From positions 1 to 6,237 of the forward strand of contig DATFAS010000194.1 of assembly GCA_035254305.1 (NCBI GenBank): DNA of 6,237 nucleotides, written 5' to 3'. Source of the stretch: DATFAS01 sp035254305. GTDB taxonomy: Bacteria > Bacillota > Bacilli > Aneurinibacillales > RAOX-1. This document shows positions 5,855 through 6,237 of this stretch, in pieces; positions within the stretch are counted from its first letter, which is position 1; every line of letters starts with the position of its first letter. The translations under genes and the position numbers were made by a program. The notes beneath the pieces were generated by a model. That model had not been told where the DNA came from. It did not search any database and saw nothing but the letters and a program-made list of their open reading frames with translations.

Positions 5855-6237
5855 ATGAATCTTGTATATGCAGATAAAGACGGGAACGTCTATGACCATC
5901 CTGAGTATTTAGGCATCGCACGTAGTGGCGACCAGCTATTGGAGATCTTGGAAGATGAATTAATTCCCCTTCCAGATGGTGCGACATTAGTGAGCCTGCC
6001 AGAATCGGAGCCAATTGGACTCGACCCTAACACAGGTGAAATGGTTCTCTTCCAGGATGCAAACCCGGTAGGTGCGTTATTACCTCAGGGCTTCACTCGC
6101 TTACTTGTACCCGCTTACCATAAGAATGATAAGAATTATAAGTTCCCATTGTTTGGATATACGGCTGTTGTGTGGAAGGACAATCAATTCTATGTCGCAG
6201 CTAAGCAAACGGATGAACATGATAAGTGGAATCCTGC
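5855..6237 (+). CDS. Partial gene after rho, possibly the N-terminus of a radical SAM protein
   Basis: An open frame starts at ATG 5855, 6 bases after the ribosome binding site AGGAG (5844-5848) and 23 bases after the rho stop, and stays open to the window end (127 codons and two bases), so the 3' end is missing. The protein begins MNLVYADKDGNVYDHPEYLG and contains LIPLPDGATLVSLPES, GLDPNTGEMVLF, VGALLPQGFTRLLVPAYH and PLFGYTAVVWKDNQFYVAA. It has no signal peptide or membrane segment and looks like a cytoplasmic beta-rich domain. From memory, this kind of start (YAD..G..YDHP, LIPLP.G..L..LP, ALLPQGFTR..LPAYH) occurs in a family of Firmicutes proteins annotated as radical SAM, whose CxxxCxxC iron-sulfur motif comes further on. 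That motif is not within the window, so the function is only a suggestion. The tight spacing suggests cotranscription with rho. It is not rpmE (ribosomal protein L31), which follows rho in B. subtilis. Confidence 0.85.
   Translation, partial: MNLVYADKDGNVYDHPEYLGIARSGDQLLEILEDELIPLPDGATLVSLPESEPIGLDPNTGEMVLFQDANPVGALLPQGFTRLLVPAYHKNDKNYKFPLFGYTAVVWKDNQFYVAAKQTDEHDKWNP

Noticed and set aside
1..6237. Mobile element, CRISPR array, defence system, tRNA or rRNA
   Set aside because: No transposase, direct repeat array, integrase, attachment repeat or RNA gene is visible; the whole window is conserved housekeeping synteny.

Overview
The window carries six complete genes and one cut-off gene, all on the + strand, in the order spo0F - fbaA - tal - murA - glpX - rho - (partial unknown). 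This matches the order known from Bacillus subtilis (spo0F, fbaA, ywjH, murAB/murZ, ywjI/glpX, rho). The host is therefore almost certainly an endospore-forming member of the Bacillales. The proteins are close to the Bacillus versions but not identical. Base composition looks moderate (low-to-mid 40s % GC by eye), and Shine-Dalgarno sequences are mostly strong, as is usual for Firmicutes. A lineage near Brevibacillus, Aneurinibacillus, Ammoniphilus or Paenibacillus is plausible, but this is a guess from the overall look and not something the sequence proves.

Layout. Positions 1-53 are the upstream region of spo0F. spo0F (54-419) encodes the phosphorelay response regulator that starts sporulation. 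fbaA (489-1352) and tal (1382-2029) follow at short spacing and encode a class II fructose-bisphosphate aldolase and a small transaldolase. A strong intrinsic terminator (2030-2060) ends this first unit. The 141-base gap that follows contains a second, separate perfect 12-bp inverted repeat (2066-2107) with no T-run, and then the murA leader. murA (2202-3476) and glpX (3483-4454) are nearly abutting, with the glpX ribosome binding site inside the murA end, so they are likely cotranscribed. A hairpin wraps the glpX stop codon. A candidate promoter and a roughly 50-base leader with a weak ribosome binding site precede rho (4548-5831). A partial gene begins at 5855 and runs off the window end.

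How the genes fit together. FbaA, Tal and GlpX act on neighbouring steps of glycolysis/gluconeogenesis and the pentose phosphate pathway (fructose-1,6-bisphosphate cleavage or formation, fructose-6-phosphate/sedoheptulose-7-phosphate exchange, fructose-1,6-bisphosphate dephosphorylation). MurA commits UDP-GlcNAc, itself derived from fructose-6-phosphate, to peptidoglycan. Spo0F senses sporulation input, and Rho is the transcription termination factor. The grouping is old, conserved housekeeping synteny, not an accessory island.

I see no mobile element, CRISPR array, tRNA, rRNA or defence system. All six complete proteins keep the catalytic or binding residues I could check. The points most worth a second look are the unexplained inverted repeat before murA, the stop-codon hairpin of glpX, the rho leader, and the partial gene that follows rho in place of the rpmE expected from B. 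subtilis.
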